From Streptomyces hygroscopicus (GTDB taxonomy: Bacteria; Actinomycetota; Actinomycetes; Streptomycetales; Streptomycetaceae), in NCBI RefSeq assembly GCF_026168105.1, contig NZ_LBMW01000047.1, positions 1 to 57,511 on the forward strand: 57,511 nucleotides of DNA, read 5' to 3'. The translations under genes and the position numbers were made by a program. The notes beneath the pieces are model-generated. The model saw nothing but the letters and a program-made list of their open reading frames with translations, had not been told where the DNA came from and did not search any database. Of this stretch, positions 17,693 to 26,298 are shown piece by piece (positions within the stretch are counted from its first letter, which is position 1; each line of letters opens with the position of its first letter).

Positions 17693-18175
17693 TCAGGTCC
17701 AGCGCCCGTAACGGCCGTCGACCCGTATCGCGTTGATGCCGCTGACGTACCGTGCCCCGCAGCGGTCCTGCGGCAGCACGAGCTGGGGTCCGGACCGGGC
17801 GAGCGGGATGTCGTCCATACCGGCCGCGAGCAGCACGGGCGCACCGCCGAAGTCCGGATCGATCTCGGCCCAGGACAACAGGGCGTGGTGGCCGTCCGTG
17901 CCCGTGACGGCGATCAGGAAGCGCAGACGGTCCTTGCGCCGGACGGGATCGAACGCGGGACCGGCGGCCGAGAGCACGTCGTGCAGCAGCGGGCCCTCGA
18001 ACCAGTGGTGGCGTACGCCGCTGGTGGCGCACTCGAATCCGACCCGCACCCGGTGCTGGCGCCAGGCCAGCAGGTCGGGGACGGTCAGCCGGACGGGACG
18101 CGCGAGGTCCCCGGTCAGCGCGAGCTCCGCCGGTGCAGCGGCGTCGGCGACCGGATCGGTCAGGGACTGGCCCAC
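17693..18175 (-). CDS. molybdopterin-dependent oxidoreductase-domain protein
   Basis: A 160-residue protein matching the sulfite-oxidase/YedY-type molybdopterin-binding fold: VTVPDLLAW-like strand, FECATSGVRHHWFEGPLLHDVL (the Cys of family CxGN-type segments is present), VTGTDGHHALLSWAEID, and a terminal VSGINAIRV. It is much shorter than enzymatic members, and the cofactor pocket is only partly conserved, so it could be a binding or carrier protein. It is divergent from modA; its place in a molybdenum cluster supports the assignment. The ATG at 18175 is the natural start. Confidence 0.72.
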   Translation of the reverse strand: MGQSLTDPVADAAAPAELALTGDLARPVRLTVPDLLAWRQHRVRVGFECATSGVRHHWFEGPLLHDVLSAAGPAFDPVRRKDRLRFLIAVTGTDGHHALLSWAEIDPDFGGAPVLLAAGMDDIPLARSGPQLVLPQDRCGARYVSGINAIRVDGRYGRWT

Positions 18176-18302
18176 AGGTCACCACCTCCCGGGTGACCGG
18201 TACCCGGACCGCGCCCCCGTGCAAACGCACATGCGACCCCCATCGGCCGACGACCCGGCTCATGCGATGCCACAGCAGACTTCCCGATGGCATCTGCGTC
18301 AG

Positions 18303-18308
18303 TATGAT
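18303..18308 (+). promoter_or_regulatory. possible -10 box of the mod operon
   Basis: TATGAT lies 57 bases before modA, in the only low-GC patch of the divergent promoter region. The -35 candidate TTCCCG, 16 bases upstream, is poor. A mapped transcription start is needed to confirm it. Confidence 0.3.
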
Positions 18309-18364
18309 CGGCGTATCGGAGGGGTCCGCGAGATCTCTCCTGGACGAGCTGAGGGAGTGGACCC

Positions 18365-19204
18365 GTGATGACCCGTTCCGCGCGCCGGACCCGCCGGACA
18401 CTGCAGGCGACCGGCGCGGGAGCCGCCGCGCTGCTGGCCCTGAGCGCATGCTCCTCCTCGTCGGACTCCGCCACGACGGCGTCGTCCTCGTCGTCCTCGT
18501 CGTCCTCGTCGTCCTCGTCGTCGAAGCTGTCCGGCACGGTGACCGTCTTCGCCGCCGCCTCCCTCAAGGAGAGCTTCACCACCCTGGGCAAGGAGTTCGA
18601 GAAGGAGCACCCCGGCACCAAGGTGTCCTTCAACTTCGGCGGCAGCGACACCCTGGCCGCGAGCATCACCGGCGGCGCTCCCGCCGACGTCTTCGCCGCG
18701 GCCAGCCCCAAGACGATGGCCCTGGTGACCGACAAGAAGGACACGGCCACCGCCCCCGCCACCTTCGTGCGCAACCAGTTGGAGATCGCCACCCTGCCCG
18801 GCAACCCGGGCAAGGTGTCCTCCCTGAAGGACCTCACCAGGTCCGGTCTGAAGGTCGTGCTGTGCGACAAGACCGTGCCGTGCGGGGCCGCCGCGCAGAA
18901 GGCGCTGGCCGCGAGCCATCTGAAGCTGACACCGGTCTCCTACGAGCAGGACGTCAAGGGCGCCCTGACGAAGGTGGAGCTGAAGGAGGCCGATGCCGCG
19001 GTCGTCTACCGGACCGATGTGAAGGCGGCGGGTGAGAAGGTGACAGGTGTGGAGTTCCCCGAGTCGGCGAAGGCCGTCAACGACTACCCGATCGCCCTGC
19101 TGAAGAACGCGCCCAACACCGAGGCCGCCAAGGCGTTCATCGCGCTGGTGCAGTCCGCCGAAGGCCGCCAGGTCCTGACCCGGGCCGGGTTCCTCCAGCC
19201 ATGA
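18365..19204 (+). CDS. modA: molybdate ABC transporter substrate-binding lipoprotein ModA
   Basis: A 279-residue secreted solute-binding protein. A basic N terminus and hydrophobic core end in LLALSACSS, a lipobox with the lipidated Cys, so it is a lipoprotein. A long serine tract follows, then the ModA core (TVTVFAAASLKESF, GSDTLAASI, PADVFAAAS). It captures molybdate or tungstate for ModBC. The serine linker has 14 consecutive Ser residues. The GTG start at 18365 has AGGGAG seven bases upstream; ATG at 18368 is equally possible. The stop overlaps modB by four bases. Confidence 0.95.
   Translation: MMTRSARRTRRTLQATGAGAAALLALSACSSSSDSATTASSSSSSSSSSSSSSKLSGTVTVFAAASLKESFTTLGKEFEKEHPGTKVSFNFGGSDTLAASITGGAPADVFAAASPKTMALVTDKKDTATAPATFVRNQLEIATLPGNPGKVSSLKDLTRSGLKVVLCDKTVPCGAAAQKALAASHLKLTPVSYEQDVKGALTKVELKEADAAVVYRTDVKAAGEKVTGVEFPESAKAVNDYPIALLKNAPNTEAAKAFIALVQSAEGRQVLTRAGFLQP
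18481..18522 (+). repeat. short tandem repeat encoding the ModA serine linker
   Basis: A nine-base unit (GTCGTCCTC) is repeated with little change through the modA linker, alternating TCC and TCG serine codons. It encodes a flexible tether between the lipid anchor and the binding domain. Slippage would change linker length in steps of whole codons. Confidence 0.75.
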
Positions 19205-20052
19205 CCCTGCTCGGCACGTCCGACACCGCGGCCGAGACCCTGCCGGGCAGGCCGCGGCGCGGGCGTGTCCGCCGGGCGGGGATACCGCTGCCGCTGCTGC
19301 TGCCCGCGCTGGCCGGTCTGGCGTTCCTGCTGCTGCCGCTGCTCGCCCTGCTCATCAGGACCCCGTGGCGCACGCTGCCGGACCAGCTGACCAGCCCGGA
19401 GGTGTGGCAGGCGCTGCGGCTGTCCCTGGTGACCGCGACCGCCGCCACCGCCGTGAGCCTGGTGCTGGGCGTGCCCCTGGCGTGGTTGCTGGCGCGCACG
19501 GACTTTCCGGGCCGGTCTGTCGTACGGGCCCTGGTGACGCTGCCGCTCGTACTGCCCCCCGTGGTGGGCGGTGTGGCGCTGCTGCTGGCGCTCGGGCGCA
19601 ACGGGGTCGTGGGGCGGTGGCTGGACGCGTGGTTCGGGATCACGCTGCCGTTCACCACGGCCGGGGTGGTGGTGGCCGAGGCGTTCGTGGCCATGCCCTT
19701 CCTCGTCATCAGTGTCGAGGGCACGCTGCGGGCCGCCGATCCGCGCTACGAGGAGGCCGCCGCGACGCTCGGCGCCTCCCGCTTCACCGCGTTCCGCCGG
19801 GTCACGCTGCCGCTGATCGCGCCGGGCATCGCGGCCGGCGCGGTGCTGGCATGGGCGCGGGCACTCGGCGAGTTCGGGGCCACGATCACCTTCGCGGGCA
19901 ACTTCCCCGGCCGTACGCAGACGATGCCGCTGGCCGTCTACCTGGCGCTGCAGAACGACCCGGCGGCCGCGATCGCCCTGAGTCTGGTGCTGCTCGCGGT
20001 GTCGGTCGCGGTCCTGGCCGGGCTGCGGGACCGCTGGATGACGGCGTCATGA
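19201..20052 (+). CDS. modB: molybdate ABC transporter permease ModB
   Basis: A 283-residue membrane permease with about six helices. It carries the EAA loop that docks on the ATPase (EEAAATLGASRFTAFRRV) and ends a typical ModB helix run (GATITFAGNFPGRTQT). ATG overlaps the modA stop, and its own stop overlaps the modC ATG, so all three genes are coupled. It forms the molybdate channel in the cytoplasmic membrane. The basic N-terminal extension before helix 1 is longer than in enterobacterial ModB but usual in actinomycetes. Confidence 0.95.
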   Translation: MTLLGTSDTAAETLPGRPRRGRVRRAGIPLPLLLPALAGLAFLLLPLLALLIRTPWRTLPDQLTSPEVWQALRLSLVTATAATAVSLVLGVPLAWLLARTDFPGRSVVRALVTLPLVLPPVVGGVALLLALGRNGVVGRWLDAWFGITLPFTTAGVVVAEAFVAMPFLVISVEGTLRAADPRYEEAAATLGASRFTAFRRVTLPLIAPGIAAGAVLAWARALGEFGATITFAGNFPGRTQTMPLAVYLALQNDPAAAIALSLVLLAVSVAVLAGLRDRWMTAS

Positions 20053-21140
20053 CCCACATCGGCCAGGCCACCGCCCACAGCACCCCCGCCGAAGTGCGCG
20101 CCGAGGGTCTCGACGCGCGGGTCGTCGTCGAGCGCGGCTCCTTCCGGCTCGACGTGGCGCTGACCGCCGCGCCCGGGGACGTCGTCGCCCTGCTCGGGCC
20201 CAACGGCGCGGGGAAGACCACCGCCCTGCGCGCACTGGCCGGGCTCGTCCCGCTCTCCGACGGCCATCTGCGGCTGGACGGCGCCGCGCTGGACCGTACG
20301 CCGCCCGAGTCGCGCCCCGTCGGGGTCGTCTTCCAGGACTATCTGCTCTTCCCCCATCTGACCGCCCTGGACAACGTCGCCTTCGGCCCGCGGTGCCGGG
20401 GCGCGTCCAAGGCGGAGGCGCGGGCGATCGCCGCCACGTGGCTGGAGCGCATGGGCCTGGCCGACCACGCCGGTGCCAGGCCGCGTCGGCTGTCCGGCGG
20501 CCAGGCGCAGCGCGTGGCACTCGCCCGCGCGCTGGCCACCCGGCCCCGGCTGCTGCTCCTGGACGAGCCGCTCGCGGCGCTCGACGCCCGCACCCGGCTC
20601 GAGGTCCGGGCCGGGCTGCGGCGTCACCTCGCCGGGTTCGAGGCCGTGGCGGTCCTCGTCACCCACGATCCGCTGGACGCGATGGTCCTCGCCGACCGAC
20701 TGGTGGTCGTGGAGCGGGGCAGGGTGGTCCAGGAGGGCACTCCGTCGGACATCGCCCGTCGTCCGCGTACGGACTACATCGCGCGGCTGGTGGGGCTGAA
20801 CCTGTATCAGGGGGTGGCCGAGGGGCACGCCGTGCGGCTGGACGCCGGTCCCGCGATCACGACCACGGAGGACCTGTCGGGACCCGCCTTCGTGGCGTTC
20901 CCGCCGGGCGCCGTCACCCTCTACCGGGATCGGCCGAGCGGTTCCAGCGCGCGCAATCTGTGGCGGTGCGAGGTCGTGGGCCTGGAGACCCACGGCGACC
21001 AGATCCGCGCGGACCTCGCCGGTGATCTACCCCTCGCCGCGGACCTGACCACGGTGGCCGCGGCGGAGCTGGGCCTGCATCCGGGCGCCCCGGTCTGGGC
21101 GACCGTCAAGGCGGCACAGACACACGCGTACCCGGCCTGA
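20049..21140 (+). CDS. modC: molybdate ABC transporter ATP-binding protein ModC
   Basis: A 363-residue ATPase. Walker A is LLGPNGAGKTT near residue 57, the ABC signature LSGGQAQRVALARA near 150, and Walker B LLLLDEPLAALD just after it, followed by the H-loop (VTHDPLDAMVLAD). The C terminus (about 295-363) is a Mop/TOBE-type domain that senses the oxyanion. The length and domain order are those of actinobacterial ModC. The ATG start overlaps the modB stop by four bases. Confidence 0.95.
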   Translation: MTHIGQATAHSTPAEVRAEGLDARVVVERGSFRLDVALTAAPGDVVALLGPNGAGKTTALRALAGLVPLSDGHLRLDGAALDRTPPESRPVGVVFQDYLLFPHLTALDNVAFGPRCRGASKAEARAIAATWLERMGLADHAGARPRRLSGGQAQRVALARALATRPRLLLLDEPLAALDARTRLEVRAGLRRHLAGFEAVAVLVTHDPLDAMVLADRLVVVERGRVVQEGTPSDIARRPRTDYIARLVGLNLYQGVAEGHAVRLDAGPAITTTEDLSGPAFVAFPPGAVTLYRDRPSGSSARNLWRCEVVGLETHGDQIRADLAGDLPLAADLTTVAAAELGLHPGAPVWATVKAAQTHAYPA

Positions 21141-21234
21141 CGCGCCGGACGAGTGCGGCCCGGTGAATCCCGCTACCGTAGGCCCAGCCAGGGACAGATC
21201 CTGACAATCTCCCCACGCTCCGCGAGGCACGCCC

Positions 21235-21654
21235 ATGAACCTGAGCATCCGCAACCAGATCCCCGGCACCGTCACGACCGTTACCCCGGGCGAGGTCATG
21301 GCGGCCGTGCGACTCCGGCTGACCGGCGGGCAGGACGTCACCGCAGCGGTCACCCTGGAGGCCGTCGACGAGCTGAACCTCGCCCCCGGTGCCTCCGTGC
21401 AGGCCCTGGTCAAGGCCACGGAGGTCGCGCTGGCCACCGCTCCGATGGCGGGCGTTTCCATCCGGAACCAGTTGCCCGGTACCGTCGTGGGCGTCACCAC
21501 GGGCGGAGCCATGGCCTCGGTCAAGGTCACCATCGTGGGCGCGGCGCTGACGGCCGTGATCACCAAGAGCGCCGCCGAGGCCCTCGGTCTGGCGCCCGGC
21601 TCCTCGGTCGTCGCCCTCATCAAGTCGACGGAGGTCTCGCTCGCGACGGCCTGA
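21235..21654 (+). CDS. di-Mop molbindin (tandem TOBE domains)
   Basis: A 139-residue protein made of two homologous Mop domains: residues 1-67 (LSIRNQIPGTVTTVTPGEVM) and 72-139 (VSIRNQLPGTVVGVTTGGAM), each ending in a strand with LVKATEVALAT or LIKSTEVSLAT. Tandem molbindins store or buffer molybdate in the cytoplasm. It follows modC by 94 bases on the same strand and may be read through from that operon or have its own promoter. Confidence 0.92.
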   Translation: MNLSIRNQIPGTVTTVTPGEVMAAVRLRLTGGQDVTAAVTLEAVDELNLAPGASVQALVKATEVALATAPMAGVSIRNQLPGTVVGVTTGGAMASVKVTIVGAALTAVITKSAAEALGLAPGSSVVALIKSTEVSLATA

Positions 21655-21735
21655 CCGCACCGCGCGTCACCGCCGGGATCCGGCCGCGTTTTCACCCGTC
21701 CCGGTGATCACGGGAACGTTCGGCACCCGGTCATC

Positions 21736-21772
21736 GTCTACAGTTCAGTAGACGGTCTACATGTATGTAGTC
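21736..21772 (+). promoter_or_regulatory. two adjacent palindromes, probable operator of the dedA-PAP2-two-component operon
   Basis: GTCTAC-n6-GTAGAC (21736-21753) is followed directly by CTACAT-GT-ATGTAG (21757-21770). Both are perfect inverted repeats sharing the TCTAC half-site. The region is markedly AT-richer than its surroundings and ends about 57 bases before the dedA start. The regulator is unknown; the response regulator encoded downstream or an unlinked BlaI/GntR-type protein is possible. Confidence 0.55.
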
Positions 21773-21828
21773 AGCAGCCGGGTGGCGCCACATCGCGCCC
21801 GGCCTCCCGGACGGAAGGGCTCGCGACG

Positions 21829-22494
21829 ATGGCCACATCCCTGTCACTGGGGTCACAGCTCGCGGTGAATGTGCTGGACGCCCAGTCCCTGCTCGCGGCC
21901 TTCGGCGTGCTGGGCGTGGGCGTCGTGATGTTCGCCGAGACGGGCCTGCTCATCGGGTTCTTCCTGCCCGGCGACTCCCTGCTGTTCACGGCGGGCCTGC
22001 TGTGCACCGGCACGGGTCAGCACGGCGTGAAGCTGTCCCTGCCCCTGCTGCTGGTCGCCGCGGCCGTCGGCGCGCTCACCGGGTCCCAGGTCGGCTATCT
22101 GCTGGGGCGCAAGGCGGGCGGCGCACTGCTCGCCCGCAGCCGCTCGGCCCGGCTGCACGAGGGCGCGCAGCGCGCCGAGGAGCTCCTGGAGCGGTACGGC
22201 CACGCGAAGGCGATCGTCCTGGCCCGCTTCGTGCCCGTGGTGCGCACGGTGCTGAACCCGATGGCCGGCGCACTGCAGGTGCCGGTGCGGACCTTCACCG
22301 TCTGGCAGGTGGTCGGCGGCCTCGTCTGGAGCCTCGGCCTCACCCTCGGCGGATACGCGCTCGGCTCGTCGGTGCCCAATGTCGACAAGTACCTGCTGCC
22401 CATGATCGCGTTGATCGTCGCGATCTCGCTGACCCCCCTCGCCCTGGAGCTGCTGCGCTCCCGCCGGGCCGCGAAGGAGGGTGTCCGCGGATGA
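21829..22494 (+). CDS. DedA-family membrane protein
   Basis: A 221-residue protein of the DedA/SNARE-associated family: the re-entrant motif region FAETGLLIGFFLPGDSLLF, the G-x-x-x-G helix with GSQVGYLLGRKAG, and the RFVPVVRTVLNPMAG motif in the second half. DedA proteins recycle lipid carriers such as undecaprenyl phosphate or phospholipids. The stop overlaps the PAP2 gene (ATGA). Pairing with a PAP2 phosphatase strongly suggests a lipid-carrier or phospholipid role. Confidence 0.9.
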   Translation: MATSLSLGSQLAVNVLDAQSLLAAFGVLGVGVVMFAETGLLIGFFLPGDSLLFTAGLLCTGTGQHGVKLSLPLLLVAAAVGALTGSQVGYLLGRKAGGALLARSRSARLHEGAQRAEELLERYGHAKAIVLARFVPVVRTVLNPMAGALQVPVRTFTVWQVVGGLVWSLGLTLGGYALGSSVPNVDKYLLPMIALIVAISLTPLALELLRSRRAAKEGVRG

Positions 22495-23141
22495 TGTACG
22501 CCTTCGACGGGTCGTCGATCGACGGCTCCGCCTACCGGGACGTGATCGGCCTGACCCACCGCGTCCCCGGCTGGCTGGACTCCCTGATAACCGCCTGGTC
22601 GACCTACGGGCTCGGGCTGTTCGCCGTGCTGATGGTGGTCGGCTGGTGGCGTGCGCGTCGCACCGGATCCGGTGCCGCGCTGGTCGCCCTGGCGGCCCCG
22701 GCGGTGGTCGTCCTCGCCTACGCGGCGAACTCCGTGGTCAAGCTGATCGTCCGCGAGGACCGCCCCTGTCAGAGCCTGCACGTGGCCACGCTGGAGGCGT
22801 GCCCGGCACCGGGTGACTGGTCGTTCCCCAGCAACCACACGGCGATAGCCGCGGCTGCCGCGGTGGCCCTGATATTCGTCTCGCGGCGGATCGGCTACCC
22901 CGCGCTGGTGGCGGCCGGTGCCATGGCGGCCTCCCGGGTCTGGGTCGGCGCCCATTACCCGCACGACGTGGTGGCCGGGTTCGTCGTCGGTGCCCTGGTC
23001 GCGTCCGTCGCGATGATCACCCTGAGCCGCCGCCCGGAGGCCCTCGCGGTTCGTCTGGAGACCACCCGGCTGCGTCCCCTGCTCACGGCGTCAGGACCCG
23101 GACGGGACGCCGCCCCTGAGCGGACGGGCACACCCGCGTAG
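22491..23141 (+). CDS. PAP2-family membrane phosphatase
   Basis: A 216-residue membrane protein with the three PAP2 signatures: KLIVREDRP, FPSNHT (catalytic His) and SRVWVGAHYPHD. Five or six helices are visible. It probably dephosphorylates undecaprenyl pyrophosphate or phosphatidic-acid-type lipids on the outer face. The start codon ATG at 22491 overlaps the dedA stop. The basic tail after the last helix is disordered. Confidence 0.9.
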   Translation: MMYAFDGSSIDGSAYRDVIGLTHRVPGWLDSLITAWSTYGLGLFAVLMVVGWWRARRTGSGAALVALAAPAVVVLAYAANSVVKLIVREDRPCQSLHVATLEACPAPGDWSFPSNHTAIAAAAAVALIFVSRRIGYPALVAAGAMAASRVWVGAHYPHDVVAGFVVGALVASVAMITLSRRPEALAVRLETTRLRPLLTASGPGRDAAPERTGTPA

Positions 23142-23189
23142 TCCGGCGGTACCGGCGGCCCGCCGGACCGGCCGAGCCCACGGAGGACC

Positions 23190-23852
23190 ATGCGTCAAAA
23201 GATCCTTGTCGTCGAGGACGATCACGCGCTGCGGGACGTGCTGCTGCGCGGCCTGCGGGACGAGGGGTACGACACCGTGCCCGCCGCGGACGGTGCGACC
23301 GCCCTGCGGCTGGCCGGCGACGACGTCTCCGCGGCCGTCCTGGACATCGGGCTGCCGGACGCGGACGGCCGGGACGTGTGCCAGGCGATCCGGGCCGGCG
23401 GCTTCCTCGCTCCGGTGATCTTCCTGAGCGCCCATCACCGGCTCGCGGACCGGCTGTCCGGGTTCTCCGCAGGCGGCGACGACTATCTGCCCAAGCCCTT
23501 CCACCTCGCCGAACTCGCCGCCCGGCTGCGGGCGGCACTCAAGCGGGCCGCGCCCGGCCCGGCGCCCACCGCGGGAGACCTCGTTCTGGATCCCGTCCGG
23601 CACGGCCTGACCGTGCGCGGCCGGCATGTGGATCTGACACCGACGGAGTTCCGTCTCCTCGCGGCGCTCATGGCGGCGTCCGGGGACATCGTGCGCCGCC
23701 GCGAGCTGATCCGGGCGGGCTGGCCCGAGGGCGCCCTGGTCAGCGACAACACCCTGGACCAGTATCTGACCCGCCTGCGCCGCAAGCTGCGCGAGTCGGG
23801 CAGCGGTCCGACGATCACCACCGCGCGCGGCATCGGCCACCGACTGTCATGA
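23190..23852 (+). CDS. OmpR-family response regulator
   Basis: A 220-residue regulator. The receiver domain (1-115) has the acidic pair after ILVVEDDH, the phospho-acceptor Asp in AVLDIGLPD and the conserved Lys in DDYLPKPFH. The C-terminal winged helix (about 130-220) has LTPTEFRLLAAL and LDQYLTRLRRKL. Its stop overlaps the kinase ATG by four bases. As the third gene of the lipid-phosphatase operon it may control that operon. Confidence 0.93.
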   Translation: MRQKILVVEDDHALRDVLLRGLRDEGYDTVPAADGATALRLAGDDVSAAVLDIGLPDADGRDVCQAIRAGGFLAPVIFLSAHHRLADRLSGFSAGGDDYLPKPFHLAELAARLRAALKRAAPGPAPTAGDLVLDPVRHGLTVRGRHVDLTPTEFRLLAALMAASGDIVRRRELIRAGWPEGALVSDNTLDQYLTRLRRKLRESGSGPTITTARGIGHRLS

Positions 23853-25267
23853 CGGCCGCGCACACCCGGCAGGGGCGAGGGGCCTCATGGTCCGCGTCCC
23901 TGCTCGCCCGGCTGGTTCCGCGCACCCTGCGCGGCCGTCTCTCCCTGGTCGCACTCACCACGGCCACCCTGCTGATCGTGATCCTCACCGTCGCCTTCAA
24001 CACCGTGGTCCGGCACCACCTCCAGCGCCAGGCGGACGACGAGTTGCGCACCCGCGGCGCGGCGGTCGCCACGACCATCGACACCAGGGGCCCGAAGGTG
24101 CGCATCCTCGAGACCTCCCACGACGCGCTCCTCGACTCCAACGTATGGATCTACGCCGGTACGCGCCTGCTCGAACAGCCCTCCTCCGCCGCCGCCCACG
24201 GGCCGCTGACCCGGGTCGCGGACCAGCTGGTGGCGGGCGGCGGCCGGGACTGCGTCACCGTCGACGGACACCGCGGGCACGGTCCCGTCCGTCTGTGCGC
24301 CCGGCGCGTGCCCACCCGCGCCGGTGCGGGCGGGGCCACGGTCGTCACCGCCCTGGACCTGTCGCCGTACCGCAGTTCGGCGGACACGCTGCTGCTGGGC
24401 TCCTTCGTTCTGGACGTCGTGATGCTCGCCTGCACCTACGCCCTCACGCGTCTCGCGGTCGGGCGGGCGCTGCGTCCCGTCGGCACCATGACCGACCAGG
24501 CCACGCAGTGGAGTGCGGTGGCCTCCGAGGAGCGGTTCGGCCGGATACGACGGCCGGCCGAACTGGCCCGGCTGGGCGCGTCGTTGGACGCGCTGCTCGA
24601 CCGCATCCGGGCCGTGCTGCGCCATGAGCGCCAGCTGACCGCGGAGCTCTCGCACGAGCTGCGCACGCCGCTCAGCCGAATCGTCGCCGAGCTGGACTGG
24701 TGGCAGGCCCGCCCCCGCACGGAGGCCGACACCAGGGCCAGCCACACGGTGATCGCCGAAGCCGCGCAGTCGATGCGCACCATCTGCGACACGCTCCTGG
24801 ACGATGCCCGCGAGGGAACGACGACGGTGCCCGGGACGGCCGGCGTGCTGCCCACGCTGCGGCGTCTGGCCGCGGGCCTCGAGCCCCCAACCGGGGTGAC
24901 GGTTGAGGTGCGCGGCGCGGACGAGCGCCTGGAGGCCGGGGTCCAGGCCGCCCTGCTCGAACGGATCGTCAGTCCACTGCTCGCCAACGCCCTGCGGTAC
25001 GCCCGCTCGTACGTCGCCGTCGAGGTCCGGCACACCGGCGACGGCATACGCGTCGACATCACGGACGACGGTCCGGGTGTGCCGCAGTCGTTCGCCGCTG
25101 AGCTCTTCCAGCCCGGACGGCGGGCCGATCCGGACGACGGGCACGGCGGAGCGGGCCTGGGACTCCCGCTTGCGCGGCGCCTGGCCCGCTCCGCCGGCGG
25201 CGAGGTGCGCCACGATCCGCGGCACACCCCGGGCGCACGGTTCGTGGTCAGCCTGCCCGCCGGGTAA
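23849..25267 (+). CDS. sensor histidine kinase
   Basis: A 472-residue membrane kinase. There are two membrane helices (about 30-52 and 170-195) with an extracellular sensor loop between, a HAMP-like linker, H-box LSHELRTPLSRIVAE and ATPase boxes ITDDGPGVPQ (G1) and GAGLGLPLAR (G2). The N box is present (LLANALRYA). It phosphorylates the regulator encoded upstream, whose stop it overlaps. Its 3' end overlaps the convergent COG4705 gene by 20 bases. Confidence 0.92.
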   Translation: MTAAHTRQGRGASWSASLLARLVPRTLRGRLSLVALTTATLLIVILTVAFNTVVRHHLQRQADDELRTRGAAVATTIDTRGPKVRILETSHDALLDSNVWIYAGTRLLEQPSSAAAHGPLTRVADQLVAGGGRDCVTVDGHRGHGPVRLCARRVPTRAGAGGATVVTALDLSPYRSSADTLLLGSFVLDVVMLACTYALTRLAVGRALRPVGTMTDQATQWSAVASEERFGRIRRPAELARLGASLDALLDRIRAVLRHERQLTAELSHELRTPLSRIVAELDWWQARPRTEADTRASHTVIAEAAQSMRTICDTLLDDAREGTTTVPGTAGVLPTLRRLAAGLEPPTGVTVEVRGADERLEAGVQAALLERIVSPLLANALRYARSYVAVEVRHTGDGIRVDITDDGPGVPQSFAAELFQPGRRADPDDGHGGAGLGLPLARRLARSAGGEVRHDPRHTPGARFVVSLPAG

Positions 25268-26147
25268 CCGGCTCCCGGTCGTCGGCGACGGGCAGGAGCA
25301 CGACGGCCCGCCCGCGTTCCCGGACATGGCAGTAGGCCATCAGGCCGAGGAGGACCACGAGCAGTACGGCCGAGGAGCCCGCGGTGCCGAGGTCGAGGCC
25401 GCCCTTGGCGGCCGGTTTGGTGAGGAAGTCACCGGCGGTGGCGCCGAGCGGGCGGGTGAGGACGAAGGCGATCCAGAACAGCAGCACGTTGGGCACCGCC
25501 GGAACCGGCATCAGGGCGAGGAGCGCCAGCAGCACCCCCGACACGAGCAGCGCGGAGCCCGCGTATCCGAGGCCCGAGCTGTCGGAGAGAAAGTCGCCCA
25601 GCGAGGTGCCGAGGGTGTTGGAGACGAGGATCGCCGACCAGAACAGGGCTTCGCCGCGGAGACTGACGATGTCGCGGATCTGGAAGGTCATCCCGGTCCA
25701 CTTCCAGACCCCGAAGACGACCAGCAGGATCGAGACGAGGATGGCGGCGCCCACGGGGTAGCCGAGGCCCAGGCCCTGGGGGCCCCAGCCGAGTGACGTG
25801 GTCCCCTTCGCGAGGTACTCGGCGCCGGCGTCGCGGTTCATGAAGTCGGACATCGTCGTGCCGGCCATGCTGGTCGACAGAATGACGGTCCAGTAGAAGA
25901 AGGGGTTGTAGCGGGACGAGCGGAGCTGGACGACCAGGGTCACCACGAAGATCAGGAACAGCGCGATCGTGGTCAGGAAGTAGCCCAGCCTGAGGGTCTG
26001 GGCGAAGAGGTCGCCCGCCGTCTCGCCCAGGGTGGTCGCCGCGATCTTCATGATCCAGAAGGCCAGGGTGACCTCGGGCAGCTTCTTCATCACGCTCTGG
26101 CGCGCCTCTGCGGCCCCGAGGCCGGTGAGAACTTCGGACTCGTCCAC
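25248..26147 (-). CDS. COG4705-type polytopic membrane protein
   Basis: A 299-residue protein with about ten helices made of two internally similar halves. Signatures repeat: KLPEVTLAFWIMK, TTLGETAGDLF, TTMSDFMNR, NTLGTSLGDFL and TRPLGATAGDFL (each half has G-x-x-x-(G/S)-D-F elements). This is an uncharacterised family of actinobacterial and proteobacterial membrane proteins. The GTG start at 26147 is preferred because AGGAG lies ten bases upstream; an ATG at 26192 lies inside the loop of a strong hairpin. It may be translated after readthrough from, or independently of, the decayed paralogue upstream. Confidence 0.8.
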   Translation of the reverse strand: MDESEVLTGLGAAEARQSVMKKLPEVTLAFWIMKIAATTLGETAGDLFAQTLRLGYFLTTIALFLIFVVTLVVQLRSSRYNPFFYWTVILSTSMAGTTMSDFMNRDAGAEYLAKGTTSLGWGPQGLGLGYPVGAAILVSILLVVFGVWKWTGMTFQIRDIVSLRGEALFWSAILVSNTLGTSLGDFLSDSSGLGYAGSALLVSGVLLALLALMPVPAVPNVLLFWIAFVLTRPLGATAGDFLTKPAAKGGLDLGTAGSSAVLLVVLLGLMAYCHVRERGRAVVLLPVADDREPVTRRAG

Positions 26148-26173
26148 GGTGCGGACACTCCTGTTCGTGCACG

Positions 26174-26207
26174 GCACAGGGCGCTCGTCCATGCGAGCGC
26201 CCTGTGC
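26174..26207 (-). terminator. perfect 14-bp stem-loop between the two COG4705 genes
   Basis: GCACAGGGCGCTCG and its exact complement flank a six-base loop (TCCATG). It sits between the end of the decayed paralogue and the start of the intact gene, so it could stop transcription from upstream or act as an mRNA attenuator for the intact gene. No U-run follows, which is usual for Streptomyces terminators. Confidence 0.6.
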
Positions 26208-26298
26208 GGACGGAGGGAACGGCCGCACTGCGGCGGTCGTGTCGGTGTCCGACCCTCTCAGCGGTGACGGCGGTTGGCGCTGAAGACGTGGCGGAGCG

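Noticed and set aside
26148..26192. ATG at 26192 as start of the intact COG4705 gene.
   Set aside because: The codon lies in the loop of the 14-bp hairpin and has no ribosome site; GTG at 26147 has AGGAG.
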